In this document: piece after piece, positions 46,227 to 57,560 of the stretch | Layout: each line of letters begins with the position of its first letter | How positions within the stretch are numbered: position 1 is the stretch's first letter | From: Apoda limacodes | Taxonomy: Eukaryota > Arthropoda > Insecta > Lepidoptera > Limacodidae | Direction of reading: 5' to 3' | Length of the DNA stretch: 64,000 bases | NCBI GenBank assembly: GCA_946406115.1 | Contig: OX291542.1 | Span: 35,669,321-35,733,320 of the forward strand | Translations under genes and position numbers: made by a program | Notes under the pieces: generated by a model | Database searches by the model: none | Seen by the model: only the letters and a program-made list of their open reading frames with translations | What the model was told of the DNA's origin: nothing

Positions 46227-46499
46227 AGTCAAATTCATGCAGGGCGCAAGGACTTTTTTAAAAAGAATTAAAAATTAATATAAAATTTATTTACTCTACA
46301 ATAGAGCGTGTTTCTTACATGGAATCTACAAAAAAAACTGTCTTAAAACTAAGAGCTCGAGAGGAGCCCGGCGAACGCCGTGCGTGTGGTCGTCTCAGCG
46401 TTAGTCAAAACAATCCGGCGCCCACGCGCTTTCGTGGAGGTTTAGTTTTGCTGACTGGGTATTTCTACGAACCTGACCGTAGGACCAGCAAGCGTAACT
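46227..46499 (-). repeat. 5' LTR of the errantivirus
   Basis: A 273-bp copy of 38794-39066 with one difference (tagagcg here, tagtgcg there). In element orientation it begins agttacgcttgctgg. It carries the same polyadenylation signal. The duplication aagt follows at 46500-46503. Confidence 0.95.
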
Positions 46500-46503
46500 A
46501 AGT

Positions 46504-48569
46504 AGTATTATATTGTGGTTGTTTTCTTTTTTTATCACTTAGTATGAAACACAACCTAAAGAATTTCTAAACGAACTCACAATAGTTTCACTGTCACTTC
46601 TAATATAAAAGTATTTACTAACCATTAATGGTGGCACGATCTAGCTGTAGTTTAACTCCACGTGGTTAGTCGTGGTGGTCCTAGCTTCTAGTGACTCACA
46701 AGCGTAGACTATGAACTATTGGTCAGGCAGCGTTTCCACAACCTAAACGACGGCAATTGAATGTTCTATATGTATAGGACCACGCACTTTTATCACCACT
46801 AACCCCTCTCTAGCAACTTTCTCACCCCACATTTCAAACCCTCCCATCCTATTTTTTTTATTCTGGACGGATGTCCGGCCTTAATTAATTTTAATAAAGA
46901 AAAAAGAATATCTTTTAAGTATAATTCTAGTTATGTTGGTTGGGGTACTATTAAAGAGTCCTAGATTAATATGAACGGTCTCGATAAAACGGCCTTATTA
47001 TCCTAAACTAATAGAATATTAATATTATCTTCTAAATGTTCGTAAAGTTTTAACAAACCCCGGGTAAGTTCAAATAAACTATCACATTATACCATTATAC
47101 GGAATACGTAAAACCCAAAACCACTACCCTTTATCATTGCTAGAATATTCATTGTACGAGGCAACCCCAATGGTTGTTAAACGACTCACTTAGGTAAGTT
47201 TCGCGGGTGTTTTCAATATTATAAAAGTTTTAAGTAACTTAAACTTACGCGGTTATACTCAACATTATAGAATCCCAATAACAGTAGCATTACTATTTAA
47301 CTAAGGCAATAAAACTAATAAGAAAAAAAACCCCGGATAACAAAACAACTCCTATCTAGAGAGAGTTGAGTGCTGTTTCTTTTAATACCTAAGATTGCTG
47401 GATGGCATTGTATCGGTTATTTAAAATGGTAAGAGCTTCTGCCCATCTTACTCTTTGATAATTCCCATTATAACACATATTCCGTGAAAAAATCAGGCTT
47501 CTACCTAGACTTTAAAGATTTTAGTGGATGGACAGACAGACAGACAGACGGACAGAAAAACAGCGTAGGCTTAGTAATAGGGCTCCGTTGGTGCCCTCTG
47601 GGTACGGAACACTAAACACGACCGAGATAAAACTATATTTACGATAATATAAATTTTTTTCAATTTTTAAGCTGGTATAACCGCACTTCCTTCTTTGCAT
47701 AAGACGAAGATCCGCAGTTTTCACCACTTATGGGGGGAACATGTACCATATTTACTAATAAGTAATTTTTGAAAATTGATATCACACCTACTGAAGATTA
47801 AATCGTTTGGATTTTTAAGTGTCAACAAACAAAATTGTTTTTGTTAAAAAATTATATTCCAGGATTTTCTTTTCTATTTCACTGTCTTTAGATGCAACAT
47901 TTTAGCTACCTAACTTCGTCGTCAGTTGACCCTCGGACCCTATACAAATTTTGAGATAGCTTGTAAATATTGTTTTAAGTAAACAGTAATGCCGTTTCAA
48001 TTTTTAGAGAACCACGATTGACTCACCTTAAGATGAGCGACTTACTTCAAAGAAGCAATTTAGAAAGTAAACAAAAACAGATTATTCAAAATATTTTAGT
48101 AATTTTAGATAAACAAAAACTCTTGTTAATTGCTGTTCTGAAGCATTTGAGGTGATATCAATTTCATAGAAACATTTAAGTCAATAAAGTAGGTAATCAG
48201 ACTAAGGTTGAGACCATGCGATGTGTTGTCTCTGCTGCGTTGAGAACACATAAATATCAGATATTTTTTTAACGCACGCAGCCAGTCTCTTATAGAACTA
48301 CTAGCGATCCACCCCGGCTTTGTTCTGGTGCAATAAGGTATATGTACAATTTCATTAATACTTAATAATAATAAAACTAAAAGCAAAGCAAAGCTCGTTG
48401 CTATCTGTAACGCGTTTAGTGTTTTCTGGCAACACTACTCGGACTAGGTGTCAAATCGTTGTCTATGCATAAAATAACCTACGAAAAGCAAATATAGAAT
48501 GTTGTGCCTTTTTAAGACTTATTTAAGCATTTTTCTTTGCATTACGCTTATCGCTCTAGTACTACTGTA
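46504..48569. other. Non-coding stretch with one old repeat
   Basis: No gene. 47520-47620 carries a (gaca)n-like run (gacagacagacagacggacag) followed by 'agggctccgttggtgccctctgggtacggaacacta', a member of the repeat family also seen at 21485-21560. 48270-48330 is slightly GC-richer and unassigned. The rest is AT-rich. Confidence 0.45.
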
Positions 48570-49498
48570 CCCATCAAAAACATAAATGAGAAATGAGAGC
48601 CAAGTTCAATATTATGATATATGCCTTGGATGTTGACTTCAACGACATAAGAAGTGAGATAGAAATGGGTGCCAGGTTCAATGGTCAGCCCTGAAATTTA
48701 TTTATAACAACATAAAATATAATTTCTTCCTATAACTTAGGATAATATATTCTAGCCTAAGTCCTGATTTGGCTATTTCTCATATACGAATTATTATGTT
48801 CGATGGCTAGTTTCTACCAGCAAGCCAAACTTTCGGAATAATAAAATAAGAACCGACAAGTAACAGGTTTAAAACTTGCGAAGGCTATAATATAATTTGT
48901 ATATAAGAAACTAGCCAAGTCAGACTAAGACGACGACTAAGTTATAAGAAGAAATGATATTTTATGTTGTTATAAATAAAATTCAGGACTAACCATTTCA
49001 TTTATTTATTCAGTAAGTAGGCCTTAAGAAGGCGCTTGTACATTTAAATTTTTAAATAAAAGTACATGTATTTATGTATTTAAAAAGCAAAACAATACAA
49101 ATAAAATTAAGAACAATAAAACATAAATAAGTGGGTCATACTACCACATTAAGTTTAAATACAAAAATTAAAATTATATATGTCAAAATAAAATAGCAGA
49201 ATCTAAAGTCAAGTTACAAATATAAAATTATGTCAAAACAAAACTATTATCTATTTGAATGTTGCACGAAACATGTCAAAAAAAAAAAGTTTGTTAAGTC
49301 CAATTATTCTTGTCATTTAAAAACTCGTCAACAGTGTAATACCTTCCCTGTATCAAATGACATTTAATTGTAGATTTAAATTGATATAAAGGCAAGTTCA
49401 AGGTAGTCTGTGGCATCTTGTTATTAAAGCGTACACACTGCCCGACAAAAGAATTGTAAATTTTTTTGGAGACGACTAGTTACATCTATTAATTTATG

Positions 49499-51046
49499 TT
49501 AATTTCGTGTATTAACACTGTGTACATCGCTTTTTTTATAGTTCAAGTGCAAGTTTCTACGAACATACATTATATTTGCATAAATATATTGCGATATCAT
49601 AGTTAAAATGCCGATGTTCTTAAAAACTTCTCTGAGCGAATCCCGAGGTTTCAAGTTATAGATAGACCTAATAGCTCTTTTTTGTAATATGAAAATTGAC
49701 TCTATATCAGCTGCTCTGCCCATTCCATATGACATGATGCTGTGAAAATAACTAAAATAAACTAAGCGGGCAGTTTCAGAATTAGTTAATTGTCTGACTT
49801 TCTTAACAGAGAAGGCAGTTGAGCTAAGTGTTCCAGCAAGTATAGAGATATGTGTATTCCATTGCAGTTTGGGATCTAATGTGACGCCCAGAAACATAGT
49901 TGAATCTATCAAATCTAAACTGTCTCCATTTAAGATTAATTTAGTGTTACGGTCTCGAACATTCGGTAAAGCAAATTTGATGCACTTGGTTTTTTTGGAA
50001 TTAAGCAAAAGATTGTTTACTTCAAACCAATTAAGTATTGCCGATAAGGCGTCATTGACATCGTCATAGTTTTCTTTTTTCCTATCAAAATTAAATATTA
50101 AGGACGTGTCATCAGCAAACAAAACGACTTGACAAAATTTTTCAGCAAAATAAGGCAAATCGTTATTATATACCAAGAACAAAAACGGTCCCAATATCGA
50201 TCCTTGTGGAACCCCCATTACCACTGCTGATCCTGAGGATTTTATACCATTTATGTCAACTATTTGTGTTCTGCAACTTAGGTAAGAAGATATAAGATCA
50301 AGTGCAGATTCTTTAACACCGTAATATTCTAATTTGCGAGTAAGAGTTTCCTGTTCGACGCAGTCGAAAGCCTTGGATAGGTCGCAAAAGACTCTAATTT
50401 CATTTTGATGATTTTCCCAAGCTGAGAATATGTGCATCATTAATGATACACCTGCATCAGTAGTTGAGCGACCTTTTATAAAACCATATTGTTCACTATG
50501 AAATAATTTATTTGTAGTGAAGTATTGCAATAGTTGATTTAATATAATTTTTTCAAAAATCTTACTGAGTGCAGGCAAAATAGAAATGGGTCCAAAATTA
50601 TTAAGTACTTTTGTGCTACCAGATTTAAAAAGTGGTATTATCATACTAATCTTCATTAAATGCGGGAATACACCATCGTCTAGACATTTATTAAAGATAT
50701 CTGCCAAAAAAGAAGCTAATGCGTCTATAATGCCATTTAGAACATTAACTGATAAACCCCACAGATCTTTAGTATTTTTTATGTTCAGCGATTGATAAGC
50801 TTTAACTATGTCTATTGGCGTAACATGTTTAAATTTGAATCGAATATTATTAAAATTGATAAGTTTACTTTTATAAATAAAAACTGTGGCCCAGGCACTA
50901 AATTTTAAATTACTATTTTCCTTTACTAGCTTTGTTTTAAAAATTTGGTCAAACTCGTGTTTTATAAAATTAAATAGATAACTATAATTATCATTTGGGT
51001 TATCGTATGGGAATTGAAAAGAGTATATCTTATTATTTATGTTCAT
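49499..51046 (-). pseudogene. LINE ORF2, reverse transcriptase domain
   Basis: A long open segment of 515 codons; its first ATG is internal. RT motifs in order: PLFKSGSTKVLNNFGPISIL (139-158), the template-binding LFHSEQYGFIKGRST (181-195), DLSKAFD (222-228), MGVPQGSILGPFLF (277-290) and catalytic FADD (310-313). Then come LNWF...LLLNSKKTKC and FLGVTLD. The C-terminal domain continues to SDVHSVNTRN. Compared with the second copy at 54306-56215, a block is missing after about residue 60 (ATVFIYKSKLINF joins directly to IRFKFKHVTP), so the linker between endonuclease and RT is deleted. A frameshift near 51040 and a stop at 51126 separate it from the endonuclease. Confidence 0.88.
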
Positions 51047-51125
51047 CTAAGCGAGAATGTGTCATAGGAGTACAAGTTTTAAAATTAGATATTTTCTTTA
51101 AATTATTATTATATAGGGACAGCTT

Positions 51126-51839
51126 TTAGGCACAGTGATCTGAAGAAAGATTAGTAATAATCGATTTCTCCACATCATCACAATTGCAAAATACATTGTC
51201 AAGACATGTTTCAGAAGTAGCAGTGATTCTGGTTGCTTCGTAAAACAGGTTAATGAGGTCAAAACATTTAAACAGATTTATCAATCGTAAAGAAGTTGGT
51301 GATTTTTCAAGTATGTTAACATTAAAGTCGCCAGATACTATAATATGTTTTTTGCTAAATGACACTATCCTTAATGCGTCCTCCATTACAGTTTTAAATT
51401 GACTATAGATTGAGGAGGGAGGGTTGATATATAAACAAATAACTATGAAATGTTCCAGTTCAACACAAGATATTTCAATAATACGTTTAATTAATAATGC
51501 TAATATGTCTTTGCGTTCTTTAAATTTCATACAATTTTTAACAATAATTAATGAGCCACCACGTACGGCTGACTTTCTGACAAAGTTACTAGCAATACAG
51601 TAATTTAAGAAATTTAACGCTAATTGATGCCTTTGAAGCCAATACTCAGTTAAGCATAAGACATGAATATTGTAACTATTTAGAAACAGATCGATTTCTA
51701 ATTCTTTGCCAAGTAAGCCCTGTATATTCTGGTGGACAATATTAAAATGATCGAGCTTACTTATTGTCATGTTATTTAGTTTAAAGGTAGAAATATTACC
51801 ATTACTAAAGTCATTTAATGCATGAGAATCAGGTCCCAC
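51126..51839 (-). pseudogene. LINE ORF2, AP endonuclease domain
   Basis: 237 codons with the exonuclease-endonuclease-phosphatase fold signature: HQNIQGL near residue 36, LTEYWL near 64 (usually LTETWL), SGDFNVN near 168 and SDHCA at the very end. The enzyme nicks target DNA to prime reverse transcription. A TAA right after SDHCA (51126-51128) ends the frame; the continuation toward the RT is in the same frame for a while and then shifts. The start overlaps the end of ORF1 by 25 bases. Confidence 0.85.
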
Positions 51840-52471
51840 TGCTCTTTTAAACCTGAATTTACATTTTGAATATTATGTGCTTTCAACTTAGCAAGGAGAC
51901 GTCTGCATTTCATGGGTATATTCATATTGCCCCAATTAAGTTTAAAATTATATACAAATTTATTAACATCGAAATAAGTAAAAATGACACAATAACAATA
52001 AGTTAAATTATACAAATGCACATTTAAGTCTGATATATAATTGTTCTGTTCTGTGGTTAAGCTAATAGAATATGGAAAACCGCAGATAATAAATCTACAC
52101 TTCAATTTCTCTTGAACTTGAACTAAATAATTAATGCCTGTAGTCAAGTCTTTTTTTCTCAGGCTCATGCTATCTCCAAACAAGATGACTACAGTTGTGT
52201 CGCTATTTAGTTTATTCACGTCAATGTTTCTTATCAAACTATTGAATGTAATACCCGGAGTACACATATTTATCACATTATGGTCCAAATAATTACACAG
52301 GAGAGAACCTAAGCCTTTCCCTAGTTTATCAGATATAATTCTTGTTTTCGGCAAAGGTAAAGGTTTTTTAGAATCACTAATATTACGAGAATTGACTGGC
52401 GCAGAAATGTTGTGGTCCTTTGATAGAAATATCGAATGAATTTGTTGTCTTGATTTTTCTTTTTGCAACAA
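51815..52471 (-). pseudogene. LINE ORF1, SGNH/esterase-like domain
   Basis: An open segment of 218 codons. DKLGKGLGSLLCNYL begins an alpha/beta region. TVVILFGDSMSL is the central strand that in related proteins reads GN/D. FKLNWGNMNIPMKCRRLLAKL sits where SGNH proteins carry the last catalytic His (LHLN...G.....L pattern), but here the His is absent. Such domains are known in ORF1 of CR1-group LINEs. The function in retrotransposition is poorly defined. A frameshift near 52440 separates it from the coiled-coil part. It is probably non-catalytic in this copy. Confidence 0.65.
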
Positions 52472-53366
52472 GTCTGCTCACATATGCTAGCATTACTGTC
52501 GGTAGTAACGTTTAATGCACCTTTCTCTGTTAGAGACTGTAAGCGATCCATGTTCAAATTGCCCAATTCGGTGAGCTCATCAAACGCAGATGCATAATCC
52601 TGTATATCTTTACAAGCGAGTTCATATTTACTACCAACTTCTTTAAGGGACCGTTGAAGCTGATTCATCGTGTTACTCATGGTGTTTATTTCTCTTTTAT
52701 TTGTTTGTAATAATTGTTCACACGATTTTATCTCTTTTTGCAAGGAAACATTTTGGAATTTTGTAGTCATATTATTTAACCATCTCATATTTCTATTATA
52801 AGTAATCTGGTGCTTTTTTATGAATTTGTTAAGTTTAATATATTTTTTAAATTTTTTTGAGGGCTTGCGTTGGCTTTTCGTGTTTATAAGGTTGGTTGAC
52901 GCTTCACAAACAGACTTAGTAAGGTCGATAGTAATAATTGGTTCATTATTTTTGTTAGAACCTATCAATTCATAATACAATGATAAGTAATTTTCTACAT
53001 TGTCGGATTGATCACAGTTACGATGAGTTACTAGATTCGCGTTTGCTTTTTGTAATTGATATTCTAAGTCAGCAATTCGGTTTAAAGCAATTTCGTATGT
53101 GTTCCTAGAACTTTCATATAAGTCTACTTTATTTTGTGCATCATCACGCTAACTGCGCAAGTTTTCCATTTGAATGTCCTGTTCCACAAGCTGACTCTTT
53201 AGGCAAGTATTCTTTTCAAGGATGTTCAGTACCTCCAATTCATTTTCTTTTTGTTCTAATATCAGTTTATTACATAAGTTTCTTGATTTCTTTAATTCAT
53301 CTAACGTTACTTTTAGCTTATTTTCTAATTCTTTCGGGTACGAGTACGAGTAGCCATACTGACTGA
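52321..53366 (-). pseudogene. LINE ORF1, coiled-coil N-terminal part
   Basis: Read on the minus strand, 53340-53150 encodes a Lys/Glu/Leu-rich helical segment (LENKLKVTLDELKKS..., LVEQDIQMENL). After a break near 53150 the frame continues through LNRIADLEYQLQKAN and the clean segment 52980-52321, with QLQRSLKEVGSKYELACKDI and CEQTCC. Heptad-like spacing suggests a trimer- or dimer-forming coiled coil, as in other LINE ORF1 proteins. The true start is unclear: an ATG near 53356 is in a different frame from the coiled coil. Confidence 0.6.
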
Positions 53367-53484
53367 TTTATTAAGAGCAGTCTGCAAAATTATTAGTAAA
53401 CAGTTAAAAGGTAAAGACAACGTTTAACCTTAACGATGGTCTTGTTCTGCAGACTAAAATAATAATTATAAAAAAAAAAGACTA

Positions 53485-53570
53485 AATTATTGAGTCCAGA
53501 ATTTAACCTACAGCACTATTGAGTCAGCGGTCGAGCTTCCGCACATCAACGGCTAAGCCACTCGGTCATT
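53485..53570 (-). repeat. tRNA-like sequence (SINE head?)
   Basis: On the minus strand, gaccgagtggcttagccg (53550-53567) resembles a Ser/Leu tRNA-type A box. ggttaaattctgg (53497-53509) resembles a B box. A T-run follows at about 53471-53480, like a Pol III terminator. The stem sequences are poor, so it is not a functional tRNA. It is a SINE remnant, or a tRNA-like 5' part of the adjacent LINE region. Confidence 0.45.
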
Positions 53571-53889
53571 TAATAATACTCTTGAAAAAAGTAAAGTACT
53601 TAGACGAGAAAATTAGTAACAGGTCTCGCAAGGCGGCCACTAATGAGTCCAAAGTTCAAACACGAATTAATACATTTAATTTCTTTTGACAGTAACGTAA
53701 AATTTTTGCACTAATATTTGAAACTTATTTAACACTCATTTTTTTACGCACTTTTTATTACTTTAGTTAACATTGCCACTAACAAACATTAAGTCGTTTT
53801 TTCCAATTTAGAAAATCACTATATCAATTGTTTTTACATTAATACACTTGAAAAATTGACCGACACGTCCACTCACATCTAATAGCATA
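53571..53889. other. Stretch between the tRNA-like sequence and the outer right arm
   Basis: AT-rich, with no gene. It may be LINE 5' UTR or an extra insertion. The LINE 5' boundary could not be fixed. It ends where the inverted-repeat arm begins (about 53890). Confidence 0.4.
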
Positions 53890-54305
53890 TTACTCCAATC
53901 TATTGAACTTGGCACCCATTTAGATCTCACTTCTTATATCGTTGAAGTCAACATGCAATGCATATATGATAATATTGAACTTGGCTCTCATTTCACATTT
54001 ATGTTTTTGATGGGATTTCATTACTTTTTGTACATAAATTATTAGTAGGTACTTATTTATAACAAAATTAATACCAAATGGTTTTTGTTAAACTACAGTA
54101 TTTTCCTACGTTTACGACATACATACTCTACTCTCGTCTCATGCAACCATTTTGTTTGTTGAATATTATTATACTTAAACAAAGAATATGCAATCGAATG
54201 GAATAGGCTGCTTCCATTGAGAGGCATTGGAATAATTCGGTGTAAGGTAAGTGTGTTACCCACCCGTAATTCTATTGTACTACTCATAGTATTGATAATA
54301 TTTTT

Positions 54306-56215
54306 TGCAATGTAGAGGCTGCTGCAAAGCTAATTATTTCCAACTTACCATCTGACCATTGCGGTCAGAATGTATCATTTTTCAACACAAAAGTAAAACA
54401 GTGCAATTTACTATCATGTAGACCAATGACATCTGCTCGTATTAATCAATTTCAAGTTAATGTTGAATATAAAATGCCATTTTTGCAATTCTCACAGGGT
54501 GATCCAGATCATATGTATAATACTTTTTTTGACTTTTTGAAAACTGAGTTCGAACAGGTATTTTAAGTAAAAACTATTAAAGAAAATTCAGGAATGAAAT
54601 TCAGTGATTGGGCTACACCAGGAATACACAGAAGTCGAGTCAAATTATATAAATTATATGAAATGAAAAAATACAATACAAGTTCAGATTTTATTGCATA
54701 TGTGAAAAAGTTTTCTAAAACATTTAAAAAAGTCTGTGTTGCTGCTAAGTCAATGTTTCTTAATAATAAAATAAGGAATTCTGACAATAAAATCAAAGCA
54801 AAGTAGAGTGTCATTAGTAGCGAAATAGGAAAACTCAAACCACGTGATGAAGTCATTATAGCTTAAACATAGGAGCAGATACTGTTAAATTAGATCATGT
54901 AGCTAATGCATTTGAAAAATGTTTTGAGGATATGCCTGCTCTGACTAATAGCTCGCTTAAGTCATCCCCGTCAGAAGCAGAATAACTATTAAATAATAAT
55001 GTTCCTAAATGTGTTAAAAAATTTAAATTTGAACATGTTACCACTGATGAAATCTTCAAAACTTTCAAATCTCTTAATCCTAAAAAGACAGCGGATCTTT
55101 GGGGTATATCAGTGAAATCACTTCTAGGTATTATAAACAGTATATCACCTATCTAAGCATTAATTTTTAATAAATGTGTAGACAAGGGAGTCTTTCCCGA
55201 TTTAATGCAACATAGTAAAATCATACCACTGTTTAAATCTGGAAGTAAAAGTGAACCTACTAATTTTAGACCAATTTCGATATTACCAGCTTTGAGCAAG
55301 ATTTTCGAGAAAAGCATGCTCAATCAATTACTTAGATATTTTAACATCCATAAACTGCTACACAGTTAACAGTTCGGATTTACGAAAGGTAGGTCCACTA
55401 CCGACGCGGGTGTTGACCTAGTAAAACATATTTTTGGCGCCTGGGAAAGGTCGCAGAATGCCATTGGTATTTTCTGCGACTTATCTAAGGCATTTGATTG
55501 TGTTGAACACAAAACTCTTATTCGAAAGCTGATTCATTATGGTGTTGTAGATACGGCTCCTTAACTTATTTTTTCATATTTAAGTGATAGAACTCAGAAA
55601 GTTGAAATCTATGGAGTGAAATATTCTGGATCACCTGTTATGATGGGAGTACCCCAGGGTTCTATACTAGGTCCCTTTTTATTCTTAGTGTATATTAACG
55701 ATCTTTATGTAGAAAACCTGTGCAAAATTGTACTTTTTGCAGATGATACTCCTTTGATATTTAATGTTGATAGAAACAAAGATACATATGACGATATAAA
55801 TCATACACTTTCGCAAGTTCTTAGTTGGTTCACATCAAATAATCTTTTACTGAATGCACAGAAAACAAAATGTTAAAAGTTTTCTTTACCAAATGTCGAA
55901 GACACTCCAACACAATTATTTATAAACGGTGAAGCACTCAAACTAGTTGAGTCAACAGTCTTCTTGGGCATCAAGTTTATTTGTTAAAAATAGTGACATA
56001 CATAATGTTAATACTAGAAATAAAAAAAAACTTCACTTCAGAAGGTGCGTGGGTCTTTCATAATTTAGAGAATTTACTTTTTTAATACAATTCCAGAGAA
56101 TATTGTTAACCTACCCGTACATACTTTTGAAACTTACATTAAAAAGGTTCTTATTAACAAGGGATACTATACTGTGAAATAATTCAATAAAGATAATAAT
56201 TTTTGGAATTAAAGG
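54306..56215 (+). pseudogene. CR1/Jockey-group LINE ORF2, plus strand (copy 2), degraded
   Basis: It begins with the end of the endonuclease (LIISNLPSDHCGQ at about 54325-54365). It runs through the linker (MKFSDWATPGIHRSR, IAYVKKFSKTFKKVC) that copy 1 lacks. It then continues into RT: KIIPLFKSGSK, RPISILPALSKIFEK, FDCVEHKTLI, MMGVPQGSILGPFLF at 55638 and FADD at about 55736. After FLGIKF (about 55970) a deletion jumps to SDIHNVNTRN. The C-terminal FNTIPENIVNLPVHTFETY lies at about 56075-56130. Many stops interrupt it. It is related to the minus-strand copy at 49003-53480 and diverges from it head to head. Confidence 0.82.
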
Positions 56216-57061
56216 TATGGGCCCAATACTGGACATACATATATGACTTATGTAGTTGATAATTAACGACACATTACGATCAGGGGATGCACCATGGATA
56301 ATCATCCACCGTTGGCTGCTTGGTGTTAGGGGGGTTCTGGATGGGGGTGGGTGTGGCGCATAGACGTGTACATGTATGTGTGTTTACACATATTTGCATA
56401 GATTTTGTGTATTTGGTTGGCCTGGTTCCTGCGTGAACGGTTTGATCCTGACACTATATTCTTTTGTTTACCTTATACTTATTAGCTGTAATTTAGGGCT
56501 CATTTAGGCGCCCTTACAGGAAATTAGGACAGACAGACGTGGTCCATGTAGGTGCAACAAATAACATTATTTGAGTTAAGTAATTGTCATTCTTTTTAGG
56601 GTTTTAATCATAGTTGGGTTTCGCTTTACCAGTCATTAGGACGTAATAGTATGACTCCGTAGTCGTTATTTCTATAGTTATTAAAAACCACAAAAAACCT
56701 TAATGGTCTTTTTTTTGCGAATACATTGAAAAATTTGCTGCAGAAAAACTACGGACCTACCTAGTGTGACTCCAAGTGCAAGAATCAACGTTTAATTTAT
56801 ACAAAGTATAGTGCATATTTATGAATCGCGTAATAGTTATTGGTTATACAATGCTGTAAGGTTGTTCAGAATCCTAAGCAAAGCGAGGGCTTCAAAGGAA
56901 GGAAATGCAAATAATTTTGCATCTATGCGAAACACACATTTTTTCTTATTTCACTATAGGCACTTCAGCGAGTAAAATATATAGATACAAAAAATCAAAC
57001 AAAATTAATTATCGTTTAATTATTCAGGGCATTAAACCTACCTACAATATAGAACATTAGG
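56216..57061. other. Probable LINE 3' UTR, then unassigned AT-rich DNA
   Basis: The first ~350 bases, with 'cttggtgttaggggggttctgg' and a (tg)n-like run at about 56360-56390, may be the 3' UTR of copy 2. Beyond that I see no gene or named repeat. Confidence 0.4.
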
Positions 57062-57560
57062 GTATACATATAAGTATTTGCAAAGCTTAATTCGAGTATG
57101 TTTAAAAAGGCCTGCGACGTATACAACAGAAACAGTAGATTCCCAGACAGATTAGCTCTTGATGTTCGCCCAAATACATACAATCATACCCAATGTGTAT
57201 TGCTAGTTATAACGCTCTCCCTAAAGAAAATAAAATCATTAACATCATTTAATAAATTCAAAGGAAAATTGAGCAACTGGTAAAAATTTTTTATTCAGTA
57301 TCCTATTTCCTCAATCGAAAAGTCGATACATAATTCCATGGTGTATTAAGGACAATATATTTTTCTATTTTATTTATTGTAATGAAACGCTATTTTTGTT
57401 TTAAAATATTGAAATATTTATTTGTGTAATTTATCTAATAATTGTAAATATTTGCATGCTATTCTATATGGCTGAATGTGATAGGTAACTATTTTGCAAT
57501 TAACACCAATGTATACTACATTCAAAGCAAATAAATTTCTGATTTCTAATTTCTGATTTA
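57062..57560 (+). pseudogene. LINE 3' end with simple-repeat tail
   Basis: 57098-57283 encodes a C-terminal LINE segment (CDVYNRNSRFPDRLALD, then IKSLTSFNKFKGKLSNW), like the end of Jockey-type RT proteins. The following ~270 bp is AT-rich and ends in 'aaataaatttctgatttctaatttctgattt', a short tandem tail typical of LINE insertions. The upstream RT part is missing, so the copy is 5'-truncated. Confidence 0.6.

Larger units (their letters stand above)
38794..46499 (-). mobile_element. Errantivirus (gypsy-type endogenous retrovirus with env), minus strand
   Basis: A 7706-bp element with 273-bp LTRs (38794-39066 and 46227-46499) that differ at one position. The LTRs begin AGT and end ACT, and the 4-bp duplication aagt flanks the element (38790-38793, 46500-46503). 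Read from the right: LTR, tRNA primer site, gag, pol (protease, RT, RNase H, integrase), env, polypurine tract, LTR. The three-ORF layout, the absence of CCHC knuckles in gag and a baculovirus-F-like env define errantiviruses. From memory, TED of Trichoplusia ni has a similar size and LTR length, so a TED-like assignment is plausible but unverified. Pol and env are open; gag has one frameshift. It is a very recent insertion. Confidence 0.95.
49003..53480 (-). mobile_element. CR1/Jockey-group LINE, minus strand (copy 1)
   Basis: A non-LTR retrotransposon whose 5' end is on the right. ORF1 (about 53366-51815) has a coiled coil and an SGNH-like domain. ORF2 (51839-49499) has an AP endonuclease and a reverse transcriptase. 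A 3' UTR of about 480 bp ends in an A/T-rich tail (tgaataaataaa on the minus strand) at 49003. Frameshifts and stops in both ORFs and a deletion in the endonuclease-RT linker show that it is dead. It lies inside the fold-back element at 48570-54014. The esterase-type ORF1 points to the CR1 group, but I cannot fix the clade. Confidence 0.8.
48570..54014. mobile_element. Fold-back (long inverted repeat) element split by a LINE
   Basis: The left part, 48570-48685 (cccatcaaaaacataaatga...), is matched in inverse by 53890-54014, ending ...atttatgtttttgatggg. The inner part, 48686 to about 48838 (ggtcagccctgaaatttatt...), is matched in inverse by about 48839-49000. Together they give a palindromic unit of about 560 bp with ~270-bp arms. 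It is broken between the inner and outer right arms by a LINE (about 49003-53885). No coding sequence belongs to the fold-back unit. No clear target duplication is visible. It is best described as a MITE or fold-back element. Confidence 0.75.

Noticed and set aside
46319..46501. 60-codon open frame starting MESTKKTVLKL, also present at 38885
   Set aside because: Both copies lie antisense in the errantivirus LTRs, so they are identical by LTR duplication rather than by coding constraint.
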